Shown here one piece after another: positions 26,123 to 34,170 of a stretch of DNA of 34,170 nt (the first letter of the stretch is position 1; each line of letters begins with the position of its first letter). The DNA comes from Opitutaceae bacterium (GTDB taxonomy: Bacteria > Verrucomicrobiota > Verrucomicrobiia > Opitutales > Opitutaceae), in the NCBI GenBank assembly GCA_017994935.1, contig JAGOJU010000038.1:1-34170 (forward strand), given 5' to 3'. The notes below the pieces were generated by a model. The model ran no database searches and was not told the DNA's origin. It worked only from the letters and a program-made list of their open reading frames with translations. The position numbers and the translations under genes were made by a program.

Positions 26123-26338
26123 TCAGGTGCGAGCGCCAGATCGCTCAGCATGGGAACGCTCGATCTTGCCCGGGATGTCGCAGATTGAACGGATACCTGC
26201 ACCGCCGGAATTGTAGTTGTGTTGCTCCCATCGGGTGATCCGTCCATCAGGAGCGACTTCCGCGTCGATTTCGATCACACCGGCGGGAAGGAAGCAGGCC
26301 CGGGTGAACTCTTCCTTTCGAGTCGGACGCGGCCGCAA
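26123..26338 (-). pseudogene. Remnant of a xanthine-dehydrogenase-type molybdopterin-binding subunit
   Basis: On the minus strand the text TRKEEFTRACFLPAGVIEID, then AEVAPDGRITRWEQHNYNSG and GAGIRSICDIP reads like an internal piece of the large molybdenum subunit of xanthine-dehydrogenase/isoquinoline-oxidoreductase-type enzymes, where 'WEFHNYNSGGSGIRTPYDV' is usual. Complete subunits exceed 700 residues; here about 55 matching residues are followed by unrelated sequence and a stop. There is no real start codon (only TTG). It is most simply a decayed gene fragment left between the divergent sulfatase and queE genes. The family call is from memory of the motif. Confidence 0.5.
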
Positions 26339-26405
26339 ATGAGCTGGCAGGAGCGGACGGGCACGCCGCGGTCTTGCGGAACTTTACGATCCCTGACAGA
26401 AATGA

Positions 26406-27119
26406 ATGAGCCTGTCCGCAATGCTGATTTCAGAGGTATTCTATTCGCTCCAGGGAGAAGGGGAACTCAGTGGGGTGCCATCCGTCTTCATCCGCACCAG
26501 CGGCTGCAATCTGCGCTGCGTCTGGTGCGACACTCCCTACGCGTCATGGGACCCCGAGGGAACCCGACAATCCGTTGATCTGCTCCTTCGCGCAGTCGAG
26601 GCCCATCATGCTGCACGGCATGTCGTCATCACCGGCGGAGAACCGATGATCGCCCCCGGCATTCGCGATCTCGCGCGTGAACTGAAGCAGCGCAGCTACC
26701 ATGTCACGATCGAAACCGCCGCAACGATCGCGCCCGACGGCATTGCATGCGATCTCGCATCAATGTCGCCCAAACTCCTGAATTCGGCACCCGACGCAAC
26801 CCAATACCCCGCTTGGCGGAAACGCCACGAAGCTACCCGCTGGCAACCCGCCGTCATTCGCGCCTGGCTCGCCGCAGGCTGCGACTATCAGTTCAAGTTC
26901 GTCATTTCACACCCGGGCGACGTCGAGGAGATGGAGGGAATGTTGCGATCCCTCGGCGCCGAAATTCCTCCCCATAAAATCCAGCTCATGCCGGAAGCGA
27001 AGTCACTGGAAGTCATGCGTACCCGTGCGTCATGGCTTAGCGAACTCTGCAAGGCCCGTGGCTATCGCTATGGCCATCGGCTTCACATCGAATTGTATGG
27101 AAACAAACGCGGGACGTAG
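26406..27119 (+). CDS. queE: 7-carboxy-7-deazaguanine synthase (radical SAM)
   Basis: The protein has 237 residues. ISEVFYSLQGEGELSGVPSVFIRTSGCNLRCVWCDTPYASW contains the N-terminal QGEG motif and the radical-SAM C-x3-C-x2-C cluster motif. VVITGGEPMIAP is the SAM-binding GGEP motif. DYQFKFVISHPGD and IQLMPEA complete the QueE pattern. The enzyme ring-contracts 6-carboxytetrahydropterin to 7-carboxy-7-deazaguanine, feeding QueC. It is a compact cytoplasmic enzyme with an ATG start at 26406. It is convergent with the PIG-L gene at 27222. A 12-bp palindrome GCCGGGCCCGGC (27181-27192) lies between them. Confidence 0.95.
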   Translation: MSLSAMLISEVFYSLQGEGELSGVPSVFIRTSGCNLRCVWCDTPYASWDPEGTRQSVDLLLRAVEAHHAARHVVITGGEPMIAPGIRDLARELKQRSYHVTIETAATIAPDGIACDLASMSPKLLNSAPDATQYPAWRKRHEATRWQPAVIRAWLAAGCDYQFKFVISHPGDVEEMEGMLRSLGAEIPPHKIQLMPEAKSLEVMRTRASWLSELCKARGYRYGHRLHIELYGNKRGT

Positions 27120-27221
27120 CACACACCACGCTGCCCCCAACCCGCCCGATCGACATTCGCCCTGAACCTCAGGCCAGGCAGCCGGGCCCGGCAGGTCCGA
27201 CCCGGATTGTTGGAACCAGAC

Positions 27222-28073
27222 TCAGCCAAAGGCACGCAGGCGGCGAACCACGTCACTCCTCAGCCGATCGATGTAACCAAGGGTGAATTCCTCGAGCGAC
27301 AGGCGGTCATCCTTCACCAACGGCGTCAGGTCCATCGCCCAAGTGATGCCGCTCATCCTGTCCGTCGCGTGGGAGGTGTGAAACGTGGCATTCGCAGATC
27401 GCCGACCGAGCGTGGCGAGGTCGTATCGTTTGCCACCGCTCACCTGGGAATCAAAAACCTTGAGGATCTCGCCGGCCAGCTCCGGGTGTCCGCCCGAGTC
27501 GAGCGCAACCTTGTCCGTGTCCACCATCCAGTCGAGATCACGCCAGACTTCGCAGCCCAGCACGCGCCGGGGCCGGCAATCGGCAGGAATCAGCCGCAAC
27601 GCCTCCAGGCAACGGCCCAGCAACGCCACATGGGTGTCATGCTTGTCGGCAGGCTGGTGCAGATATACCACCTCCGGCCGGCAGCCCGAAAAAACCTGCA
27701 CGAGATCGCCGATGACCGCGGCATGTCCGCGCGCCTTCACGTCGCCGCTCGGGTGGGCCAGCTGGATCTGGATCGCATAGCGCCCCATCTCCGCGGCCCG
27801 CCGCTGCTCGTTGCGACGCACGCGCTGCATGTCCGCGTCGGTCATGGACGCATAGCTTCCCGTGCGGGGAGAACCGGCCCCATTGGTGACAACTACGCCA
27901 CCAAACGCCTTCCCGGGATGATCCATGCAATGGGTGATGCCTTCATAGGCCATGATCTCGATGTCGTCCTGATGCGCCGCGACACAAAGATGCGTAACCC
28001 GTGCAAGCGCATCCGATGGACCTGTGGTCGGGTCTGGCAGATGGATGTCGGCCTCTGGACGGGAGAATTTCAT
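27222..28073 (-). CDS. PIG-L / LmbE-like deacetylase
   Basis: The protein has 283 residues from ATG 28073 (MKFSRPEADIHLPDP); the frame extends to 28124. VTHLCVAAHQDDIEIMAYEG is the zinc motif with Gln in place of the usual Pro (AHPDD). The second metal motif is HQPADKHDTHVAL. FGGVVVTNGAGSPRTG and RRNEQRRAAEMG are usual for LmbE-like proteins. There is no signal peptide. It is transcribed divergently from metY across a 242-nt region. It is only distantly similar to the PIG-L protein at 22652, so the two are not a recent duplication. The substrate is unknown: possibly an N-acetylated sugar or a thiol conjugate, since sulfur metabolism lies next door. Confidence 0.85.
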   Translation of the reverse strand: MKFSRPEADIHLPDPTTGPSDALARVTHLCVAAHQDDIEIMAYEGITHCMDHPGKAFGGVVVTNGAGSPRTGSYASMTDADMQRVRRNEQRRAAEMGRYAIQIQLAHPSGDVKARGHAAVIGDLVQVFSGCRPEVVYLHQPADKHDTHVALLGRCLEALRLIPADCRPRRVLGCEVWRDLDWMVDTDKVALDSGGHPELAGEILKVFDSQVSGGKRYDLATLGRRSANATFHTSHATDRMSGITWAMDLTPLVKDDRLSLEEFTLGYIDRLRSDVVRRLRAFG

Positions 28074-28186
28074 GGGTGTTATGCGTGTACCTTGATCAAT
28101 GCACCAATCCCGCCCCCGGGCCAAAGTGAAATCACACTCCCCTCACATTCTTTAGTATCAAGGGTCAAATACTCTTTCCAGGTTGA

Positions 28187-29617
<1,431 letters not shown>

Positions 29618-29874
29618 CCCCCGGATTCCTGCGCCGTGGCCGCCTGCGTTCGGATGGGCGCCCACGGCACCGATGACCGCGCACCTCGTCCGCTGTCACA
29701 AGGTCTGCAGCATTGAAATGGCCGTCACGGCTTGCCTCACCGCCATTCATCAAAGCCGTTTGACAGCTCCGTTTTCCGCATCAGGGTGAATGAACACGCT
29801 GTTCGTCATGTACAGAGCTTCATGCCCTTCCATCCGCATCAAACCGCGGAGGTGTGTGACCCACTCTGAGGCAG
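29618..29874. other. Non-coding stretch after metY
   Basis: No supported gene is visible. A minus-strand open frame ending in tandem stops at 29750 carries a natural-looking end (LMRMEGHEALYMTNSVFIHP), but the frame upstream is Arg-rich and looks random. I do not recognise a family. It could be the tail of a decayed gene. Confidence 0.4.
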
Positions 29875-29935
29875 CCGGCTCCGACCTCTGAACCGGCGCG
29901 CGGAAACTGCGCCGCACAACAGGGTCGGAAGCCGG
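29875..29935. repeat. Long structured inverted repeat with nested hairpin
   Basis: Outer arms CCGGCTCCGACC (29875-29886) and GGTCGGAAGCCGG (29923-29935) pair over 12 bp with one bulged A. Inside, GGCGC (29895-29899) pairs with GCGCC (29909-29913) around a 9-nt loop. The two stems are separated by near-symmetrical 8-9 nt internal loops. It lies about 260 nt after metY. It could be an RNA structure, a REP-like element or a relic of a mobile element. No second copy was noticed in the window. Confidence 0.5.
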
Positions 29936-29953
29936 ATTCACTCCTCGGCAAGC

Positions 29954-29983
29954 AAGGCGTTTCGTCCGCGAACGCGCCTTTTC
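29954..29983 (+). terminator. Possible intrinsic terminator
   Basis: AAGGCG (29954-29959) and CGCCTT (29975-29980) form a stem that can be extended inward (TTTCG / CGAAC, one bulge), followed by a short T run (CGCCTTTTC). It could end readthrough from metY before the cupin gene. The T-tract is short. Confidence 0.35.
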
Positions 29984-30066
29984 AAGACTCCGAGGCGTCC
30001 GTCTCGACTCCCGCCGTGGAGCAAACGACGCCAGATCCACGTAGAAAACCAAGTCCATTCCCAATC

Positions 30067-30414
30067 ATGAATCCACTCATCACGACTCTCGAACCCTCGG
30101 CCCCGCCATTCACCGCCCAGGAAATCCTGGCCTCGGGGGGCTACCACGGCACTGTGCTAACCTTCAATCCCGGTGGGGTGATTGCCGACGAGACGGACAG
30201 CGTCAACGATCGCATCTATGTGGGCTGCGATGGCACCGTCATGATCAATTCCGCCGGGGTGAGCACCTACCTGCACCCGCAGACCGCGCTGCTGGTTCCC
30301 AAGGGCAATGCGCACAGCCTCCAGGAAAAATCAAACCAGTCCGCCAAGGTTCTGCGCCTTGATATCCCGCCGCGTCATGTGACGACTGCGCCCCTGGTCA
30401 CTCTGGGCACCTGA
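30067..30414 (+). CDS. Small cupin-domain protein
   Basis: The protein has 115 residues from ATG 30067 and no signal peptide. The barrel strands are seen as YHGTVLTFNPGGVIADETDS, RIYVGCDGTVMINSAGVSTY, LHPQTALLVPKGNAHSLQEK and AKVLRLDIPP. The His in GNAHSL matches the second cupin motif. The first motif lacks the usual HxH pair (NPGGVIADE), so metal binding is doubtful. It is probably a single-barrel cupin with a binding or small-molecule role. It stands alone. A weak hairpin (TGGGCACCT 30404-30412 / AGGTGACCCA 30438-30447) spans its stop codon. Confidence 0.72.
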   Translation: MNPLITTLEPSAPPFTAQEILASGGYHGTVLTFNPGGVIADETDSVNDRIYVGCDGTVMINSAGVSTYLHPQTALLVPKGNAHSLQEKSNQSAKVLRLDIPPRHVTTAPLVTLGT

Positions 30415-30595
30415 GGACCCGGGCCTTGGAGCCAGGGAGGTGACCCAGCCTGCCTGCCCCGGCTACCGCAACCCGTCGTTTCCTGCGCCCGCCACGTGAG
30501 TCCGCGCCTGAAAACATTGATTCTGGGCGCGGTGGATTTGGTGTAGCCATGGGCGTCGCTGTCCGTTTTCCTGTCGACCGTTCTTTCACTATTCT

Positions 30596-30903
30596 GGGCC
30601 TATAGCTCAACGGTTAGAGCAGGGGACTCATCAAACAGGTGCCAACAGCAGGAAAGCTGCGGTTGGGATACGGGGAAACTCGGAGAAACCTTCGCGGAAA
30701 CGCATGGCAACGCCGAGCCGAGCCGATGGTACACCATCGGAAGGTGTAGAGACTAGCGGAGGAGTTCAGCCTCCTTAATCACCGCAACCACTCCCGTCAC
30801 CCTCCCGTCGCACGACGCGGGTGAAGACATAGTCCAAGGAGCGCCGAAAGACGCACCAACTTGAATCCCTTGGTTCCGGGTTCGAATCCCGGTGGGCCCA
30901 CCA
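30596..30903 (+). tRNA. ileX: tRNA-Ile(CAU), interrupted by a group I intron
   Basis: The exons are 30596-30631 and 30864-30903 and join to a 76-nt tRNA with encoded CCA. The acceptor stem is GGGCCTA / TGGGCCC with discriminator A30900. The D stem is GCTC/GAGC. The anticodon stem is GGGGA/TCCCT with loop CTCATAA, anticodon CAT at 30629-30631. The T stem is CCGGG/CCCGG with loop TTCGAAT. C4-G69 and C5-G68 are the pairs that TilS uses to recognise tRNA-Ile2, and the body is close to E. coli ileX, so this should be the lysidine-modified isoleucine tRNA reading AUA rather than a methionine tRNA. The intron lies directly after position 36, between anticodon and A37. Confidence 0.93.
30632..30863 (+). 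ncRNA. Self-splicing group I intron (Azoarcus-type, IC3-like)
   Basis: The intron is 232 nt and ends in omega-G at 30863. P1 forms between exon CAT (30629-30631) and guide GTG (30639-30641), giving the conserved U-G pair at the 5' splice site. P2 is CCAAC/GTTGG (30642-30666) capped by AGGAAA. P4 is CTCGG/CCGAG (30679-30683 / 30713-30717). P5 is GCG-GAAA-CGC (30694-30703). P6 is CCGATGG/CCATCGG (30723-30740). P7 is GACTA/TAGTC (30751-30755 / 30830-30834), the guanosine-binding helix. P9 has a GAAA loop (30846-30849). Core strings such as ATGGCAACGCCGAGCC, GGTGTAGAGACTAG and CATAGTCCA agree, from memory, with the Azoarcus tRNA-Ile intron. No homing endonuclease is encoded. Confidence 0.92.
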
Positions 30904-30975
30904 TTTCTTCGAGGCAAAGCAGAGGCACTGTCACCGCGTTTCCAAACCGCTGCCTCCCTGAGGCGTGGTCCTTGA

Positions 30976-31164
<189 letters not shown>

Positions 31165-31218
31165 TGGACAAGCATCGTAGGATGCGGGATGACGAAAGGC
31201 CGAGCGCGAGGCTTATTT

Positions 31219-32520
31219 TCATTTGAACAGGAGATCCGCGTGATCGAAGTAGAGTTTCCAATCGAAGGGCAGCAAGCCGTGGCCACCCGCACGGAGGTGA
31301 TAGGCGATCGGGCCATCGACCAGGAGGTCATTCACCAGGGGCATCGGGTCGCTCAGGGCCTTCGCCTTTCCATATAGCGCCCAAACCTTCGACGCCTCGG
31401 TCAGTCCTATCCACGAGCCGCGCGGGTCATGCCAGAGATCCTCCGAACCGTCGCCGCTGTGGTAGCCACGCGGGGCCACCAACGCGACGAGCATATGCTG
31501 GTCAATCGGCATGGAGTCCTCCCTGTGGGCATAGGTTGCGTACTTGGCCGTAAACCAATGCGGATTGCGGCCGGTCATGACTTCGATGGTATTGCCAAAA
31601 CGGCGGCGTACGATCGTGGGTCCGCCATCGCCCGGGTTGTTGGGTGCGACCAGGGAAATGCGTTCGTCCTGCGCACCCGCCCAAAGCGCGGTCTTGCCCG
31701 CGCGGGAGTGACCCACAATCGCAATCCTCGACCCATCGATGTCGGGAGCCGTCACGAGGTAGTCCACCACACGAGAGGCAGCCCAGGCCCACGAGCCAAG
31801 CGTGCCCCAGGTTAGCTCCGCCGGACGTGGGACGTGCTTTCGGTAAAACGCGCGCAACCCGGTCGGCGCATTGGGCCTGTCGGGATCGACCTCCACGGAA
31901 AGATCCAAGGCGGCCATGGCATAACCGCGTTCAAGCGCATATGCGACCGGCCACGATCCAGAATCAGGCGGGCGCTTCGTCTCGATCGAAGCGATCCCTC
32001 GGTAATTGAGAAACAGAAAGACCGGCGATCGTCCGACCCGAAGATTGGGCGTCGCCAGCTTGAAGTGAAACGTGAAGCTCCCCTCCCCGACCTTGAGGCT
32101 GATCGCGACGCGTCGCAGCGTCGCCCTGCCGCCCAAAGCTCCGGTATCGTTCTCGACCACATCAAAGGTGATCTGCCGGGGCTTCGGTGGAGCGTGGCCG
32201 AAGACTTCGCTTTCAAAAAGTCCGAGCAGTTCCGTGCGACGCTGCCGCTTCCATGCCCCAGAAGTCGTGATTCTCTGACCCGACTGCGAAAGGAACAGAT
32301 CAGGCAGCGTGTAGGCCGGCACCAGAGCTTCGTCGATAACGGTCTCGGGCACCGCACCTGGAACACCTCGGGCAATCAGCTCGCGGGAAACCGTCCACGG
32401 ATATTTCTTCGAGAAAGGCGCAAGGTCGCCCGCAGGCAATTCTGCACCCGATGTCGCAGCGGCGAAACAGCAGAGTGCAACAAGGAGATCGGCTCTTCGG
32501 GAACTGAAAAAACGCTTCAC
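31219..32520 (-). CDS. Glucuronoyl-esterase-like protein (CE15)
   Basis: The protein has 433 residues with signal peptide MKRFFSSRRADLLVALCCFAAATSGA. RIAIVGHSRAGKTALWAGAQDERISL holds the nucleophile S272, and RAGGHGLLPFDWKLYFDH holds H414. FLNYRGIASIE, YAMAALDLSVE and LGSWAWAASRVVDYL fit the CE15 alpha/beta-hydrolase. The region after the nucleophile reads PNNPGDGGPTI rather than the more usual NNSGCGGAAL, so this is a divergent member. CE15 enzymes cut ester bonds between glucuronoyl groups of xylan and lignin; Opitutus terrae encodes several. The gene overlaps the upstream sulfatase by 4 nt, suggesting that its substrate also carries sulfate. The start is set by that overlap. Confidence 0.85.
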   Translation of the reverse strand: MKRFFSSRRADLLVALCCFAAATSGAELPAGDLAPFSKKYPWTVSRELIARGVPGAVPETVIDEALVPAYTLPDLFLSQSGQRITTSGAWKRQRRTELLGLFESEVFGHAPPKPRQITFDVVENDTGALGGRATLRRVAISLKVGEGSFTFHFKLATPNLRVGRSPVFLFLNYRGIASIETKRPPDSGSWPVAYALERGYAMAALDLSVEVDPDRPNAPTGLRAFYRKHVPRPAELTWGTLGSWAWAASRVVDYLVTAPDIDGSRIAIVGHSRAGKTALWAGAQDERISLVAPNNPGDGGPTIVRRRFGNTIEVMTGRNPHWFTAKYATYAHREDSMPIDQHMLVALVAPRGYHSGDGSEDLWHDPRGSWIGLTEASKVWALYGKAKALSDPMPLVNDLLVDGPIAYHLRAGGHGLLPFDWKLYFDHADLLFK

Positions 32521-34037
32521 GGCTTCGATTGTGGATCTACGGACGCGAGCGTGGGCAACTGGACTGCGACATCGTTGGCCTGCTCTGGCCCGGGCGTGCT
32601 TCGGCCGCGGGCGACGTAACGGGCCAATAGAGCCGCTAGACGCGCGGCCTCCGTGGGATGCGTCTGCACGAGATTCCTGGTTTCGCCCGGATCTGCTTCG
32701 AGATCGTAGAGCTGCGCGTCAGGCCAACTCTGTGCCCGGGCCTCCGTATCGGTAGGATGGCTGACACCTCCCGACCCGCCGCCCATGATGAGTTTCCAGC
32801 GCCCCGATCGGATCGCAAAAATACCAAGCGCGCTGTGGTGAACGATGTCCGCCCGTCCAATCGCACCGCGATCGCCCAGGAGAGACGAATGGAAACTCAC
32901 ACTGTCGGGTGCGGCCGCTGCCGGTAAACGCACGTCGAGCAGCCTTGCGATCGTTGCCATGGAGTCGCCCAGACAGATGAGTGCATTGCTGGCGCTGCCG
33001 GCGGTCACATGACCCGGCCAGCGCGCAAAAAACGGCACGCGATGGCCGCCTTCCCAAACATCGGTCTTGTAACCGCGAAACCACGCGCTGGGAAAGTGTT
33101 CCTGCGCCTCGAGGCTCCCCACGCCCGCATCAACCGAGCAGCCGTTGTCACTCGCGAAGACCACAAGTGTGTTTTCCGCCAATCCGTGCCGGTCGAGCGA
33201 AGCGAGGATTTGCCCGACGCTGTCATCGGTCTGCATCACAAAATCGCCATAGATCCCGAGGGGGCTCCTGCCCTTCCAGTCCGCGGCAGGGAGGATGGGA
33301 AGGTGCGGCGAGGTGAGTGCCACATAAAGGAAGAACGGCCGGCCCGGCTTCGCATCGCTCGCCCGCTCGCCGAGGTAGTCAACTGCGCGCTGTGTCAGTC
33401 GTGGCAGCATCTCGGCCGGAGGCAGCAGTTCCACGACACGATCATTTTCGATAAGCGACGCCATGGTGCGCGCGTTCGAGCAGCCCCAGAAATAATCAAA
33501 GCCACGCGACGTTGGCCCTCCGACAATCCGTGTGCCCAGCGGGAAGCCGTAGGGCATGCCCTTCTTTTTTGGGAGCGGCTCGAAAGAGGCTGCCGGCATG
33601 AAGCCCAGATGCCACTTGCCGATGCAGGCAGTCGTATAGCCGTGCGGACGCAGCATCGCTGGAAGCGTGAGACGATCAGCGGCAATGAGTGGGTCCTCGC
33701 TGCCCCCGTCGAGGACCCCTTTCTGCAGCCGGGTGCGCCAGGCGTACCGACCCGTGAGAAGCCCGTAGCGGGTCGGCGTGCACACACTCGATCCGCTATG
33801 CGCATCCGTGAACGTGATGCCCTCCTTCGCCAACCGGTCGATATGCGGGGTGGGGATCTTGCCTCGCAGCAGATTGAGACAGGCGATGTCCCCGTAGCCC
33901 AGATCGTCCGCGAGAATGTAGACGATGTTGGGTTTGCCCAGCGAGGTCGCCCGGCTGTCCGCCATTCCAGGGACAATCAGCAGCAACAGACAGGCAAGCC
34001 AAGCAGGCTTCAATTGAGGGGAAAACATGGATTTCAT
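32517..34037 (-). CDS. Arylsulfatase-type sulfatase
   Basis: The protein has 506 residues with an N-terminal signal peptide (MKSMFSPQLKPAWLACLLLL...). KPNIVYILADDLGYGDIAC supplies the metal-binding Asp pair. SVCTPTRYGLLTGRYAWRT is the formylglycine motif with C86. CIGKWHLGF, FASDNGCSVDAG and YDLEADPGETRNLV are standard arylsulfatase-A-like (family S1) text. It is exported and should remove sulfate esters. Its stop overlaps the start of the CE15 gene (ATGA), so the two are coupled. Its own start at 34037 overlaps the stop of a frame that enters from the window's right edge. Confidence 0.95.
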   Translation of the reverse strand: MKSMFSPQLKPAWLACLLLLIVPGMADSRATSLGKPNIVYILADDLGYGDIACLNLLRGKIPTPHIDRLAKEGITFTDAHSGSSVCTPTRYGLLTGRYAWRTRLQKGVLDGGSEDPLIAADRLTLPAMLRPHGYTTACIGKWHLGFMPAASFEPLPKKKGMPYGFPLGTRIVGGPTSRGFDYFWGCSNARTMASLIENDRVVELLPPAEMLPRLTQRAVDYLGERASDAKPGRPFFLYVALTSPHLPILPAADWKGRSPLGIYGDFVMQTDDSVGQILASLDRHGLAENTLVVFASDNGCSVDAGVGSLEAQEHFPSAWFRGYKTDVWEGGHRVPFFARWPGHVTAGSASNALICLGDSMATIARLLDVRLPAAAAPDSVSFHSSLLGDRGAIGRADIVHHSALGIFAIRSGRWKLIMGGGSGGVSHPTDTEARAQSWPDAQLYDLEADPGETRNLVQTHPTEAARLAALLARYVARGRSTPGPEQANDVAVQLPTLASVDPQSKP

Positions 34038-34170
34038 CGCAAGCCCGAGCGAATCGCGTTCCCTTTCGAAAGTCGGGTCAATTCGAACGTCTCTCTTCGG
34101 CTTCTGCTTCGCTCATCGAATGCCGCCAACCAGGTGCTCCATGTTTCACTGGCGGTTCCCGGGTTGTTCA
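34034..34170 (-). CDS. Possible C-terminal end of an upstream gene entering from the right edge
   Basis: The minus-strand frame is open from the edge (after two bases) for 44 codons, ending at TGA 34036-34034, which overlaps the sulfatase ATG by 4 nt. It reads NNPGTASETWSTWLAAFDER and so on to AIRSGLR. The overlap matches the coupling habit of this window, but the sequence belongs to no family I know and is short, so it may be chance. Confidence 0.3.
   Translation of the reverse strand, partial: NNPGTASETWSTWLAAFDERSRSRRETFELTRLSKGNAIRSGLR

Noticed and set aside
27181..27192. 12-bp palindrome GCCGGGCCCGGC between queE and the PIG-L gene
   Set aside because: It has no loop or T-tract to make a terminator, and GC-rich palindromes of this length can arise by chance here.
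29750..30064. 104-codon minus-strand frame between metY and the cupin gene
   Set aside because: Its last 30 residues look protein-like, but the first 65 are Arg-rich and cover two hairpins. No family is recognised.

Overview
The window looks like chromosomal DNA of a GC-rich Verrucomicrobiota bacterium, most likely of the Opitutaceae. This is inferred from the style of the TonB-dependent receptor (N-terminal text VVQLSPFEVKESTTGYLATN), the density of sulfatases and polysaccharide enzymes, the DUF1080 protein, and the Ig-domain secreted protein. No rRNA or species marker is present, so the family assignment is an inference.

Layout. (1) 1-3843: an overlapping operon with the tail of an OmpR-type response regulator, a secreted cupredoxin-like protein, a sensor histidine kinase and an outer-membrane beta-barrel, closed by a hairpin terminator. 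(2) 3953-5503: a secreted Ig-like protein, convergent with an RNase D gene (5557-6717, minus). (3) 6954-19782: a polysaccharide utilization locus on the plus strand. It starts with an ECF sigma factor and a FecR-type anti-sigma factor, then a free-standing STN-domain protein and a large TonB-dependent receptor. These are followed by a two-domain alpha/beta-hydrolase esterase, a CE12 rhamnogalacturonan acetylesterase, an iduronate-2-sulfatase-like sulfatase, a PL9 pectate-lyase-type beta-helix protein and a second sulfatase. Together they suggest uptake and stripping (deacetylation, desulfation, lyase cleavage) of an acetylated, possibly sulfated, uronic-acid glycan. (4) 19814-21400 (minus): a bicupin and a DUF1080 protein. 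(5) 21746-27119: queC and queE of the 7-deazaguanine (queuosine) pathway, separated by a PIG-L deacetylase, a flavin-reductase-like protein and another sulfatase. (6) 27222-29617: a second PIG-L protein divergent from an O-acetylhomoserine sulfhydrylase (metY), which has a short upstream ORF coupled to its start codon. (7) 30067-31164: a small cupin, then a tRNA-Ile(CAU) gene split by a group I intron, then a DUF2442 gene remnant. (8) 31219-34170 (minus): a CE15-like glucuronoyl esterase translationally coupled to a sulfatase, with a possible third gene entering from the right edge.

The most striking element is the 232-nt group I intron inside the anticodon loop of tRNA-Ile(CAU) (30632-30863). 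Its core strongly resembles the Azoarcus tRNA-Ile intron, but it sits in what looks like a verrucomicrobial genome. Other points of note are the coupled cupredoxin/kinase/barrel operon, a sulfatase with the active-site signature C-C-C-S-R, an STN domain encoded apart from its receptor, the leader ORF of metY, and two gene remnants (xanthine-dehydrogenase-type large subunit and DUF2442).
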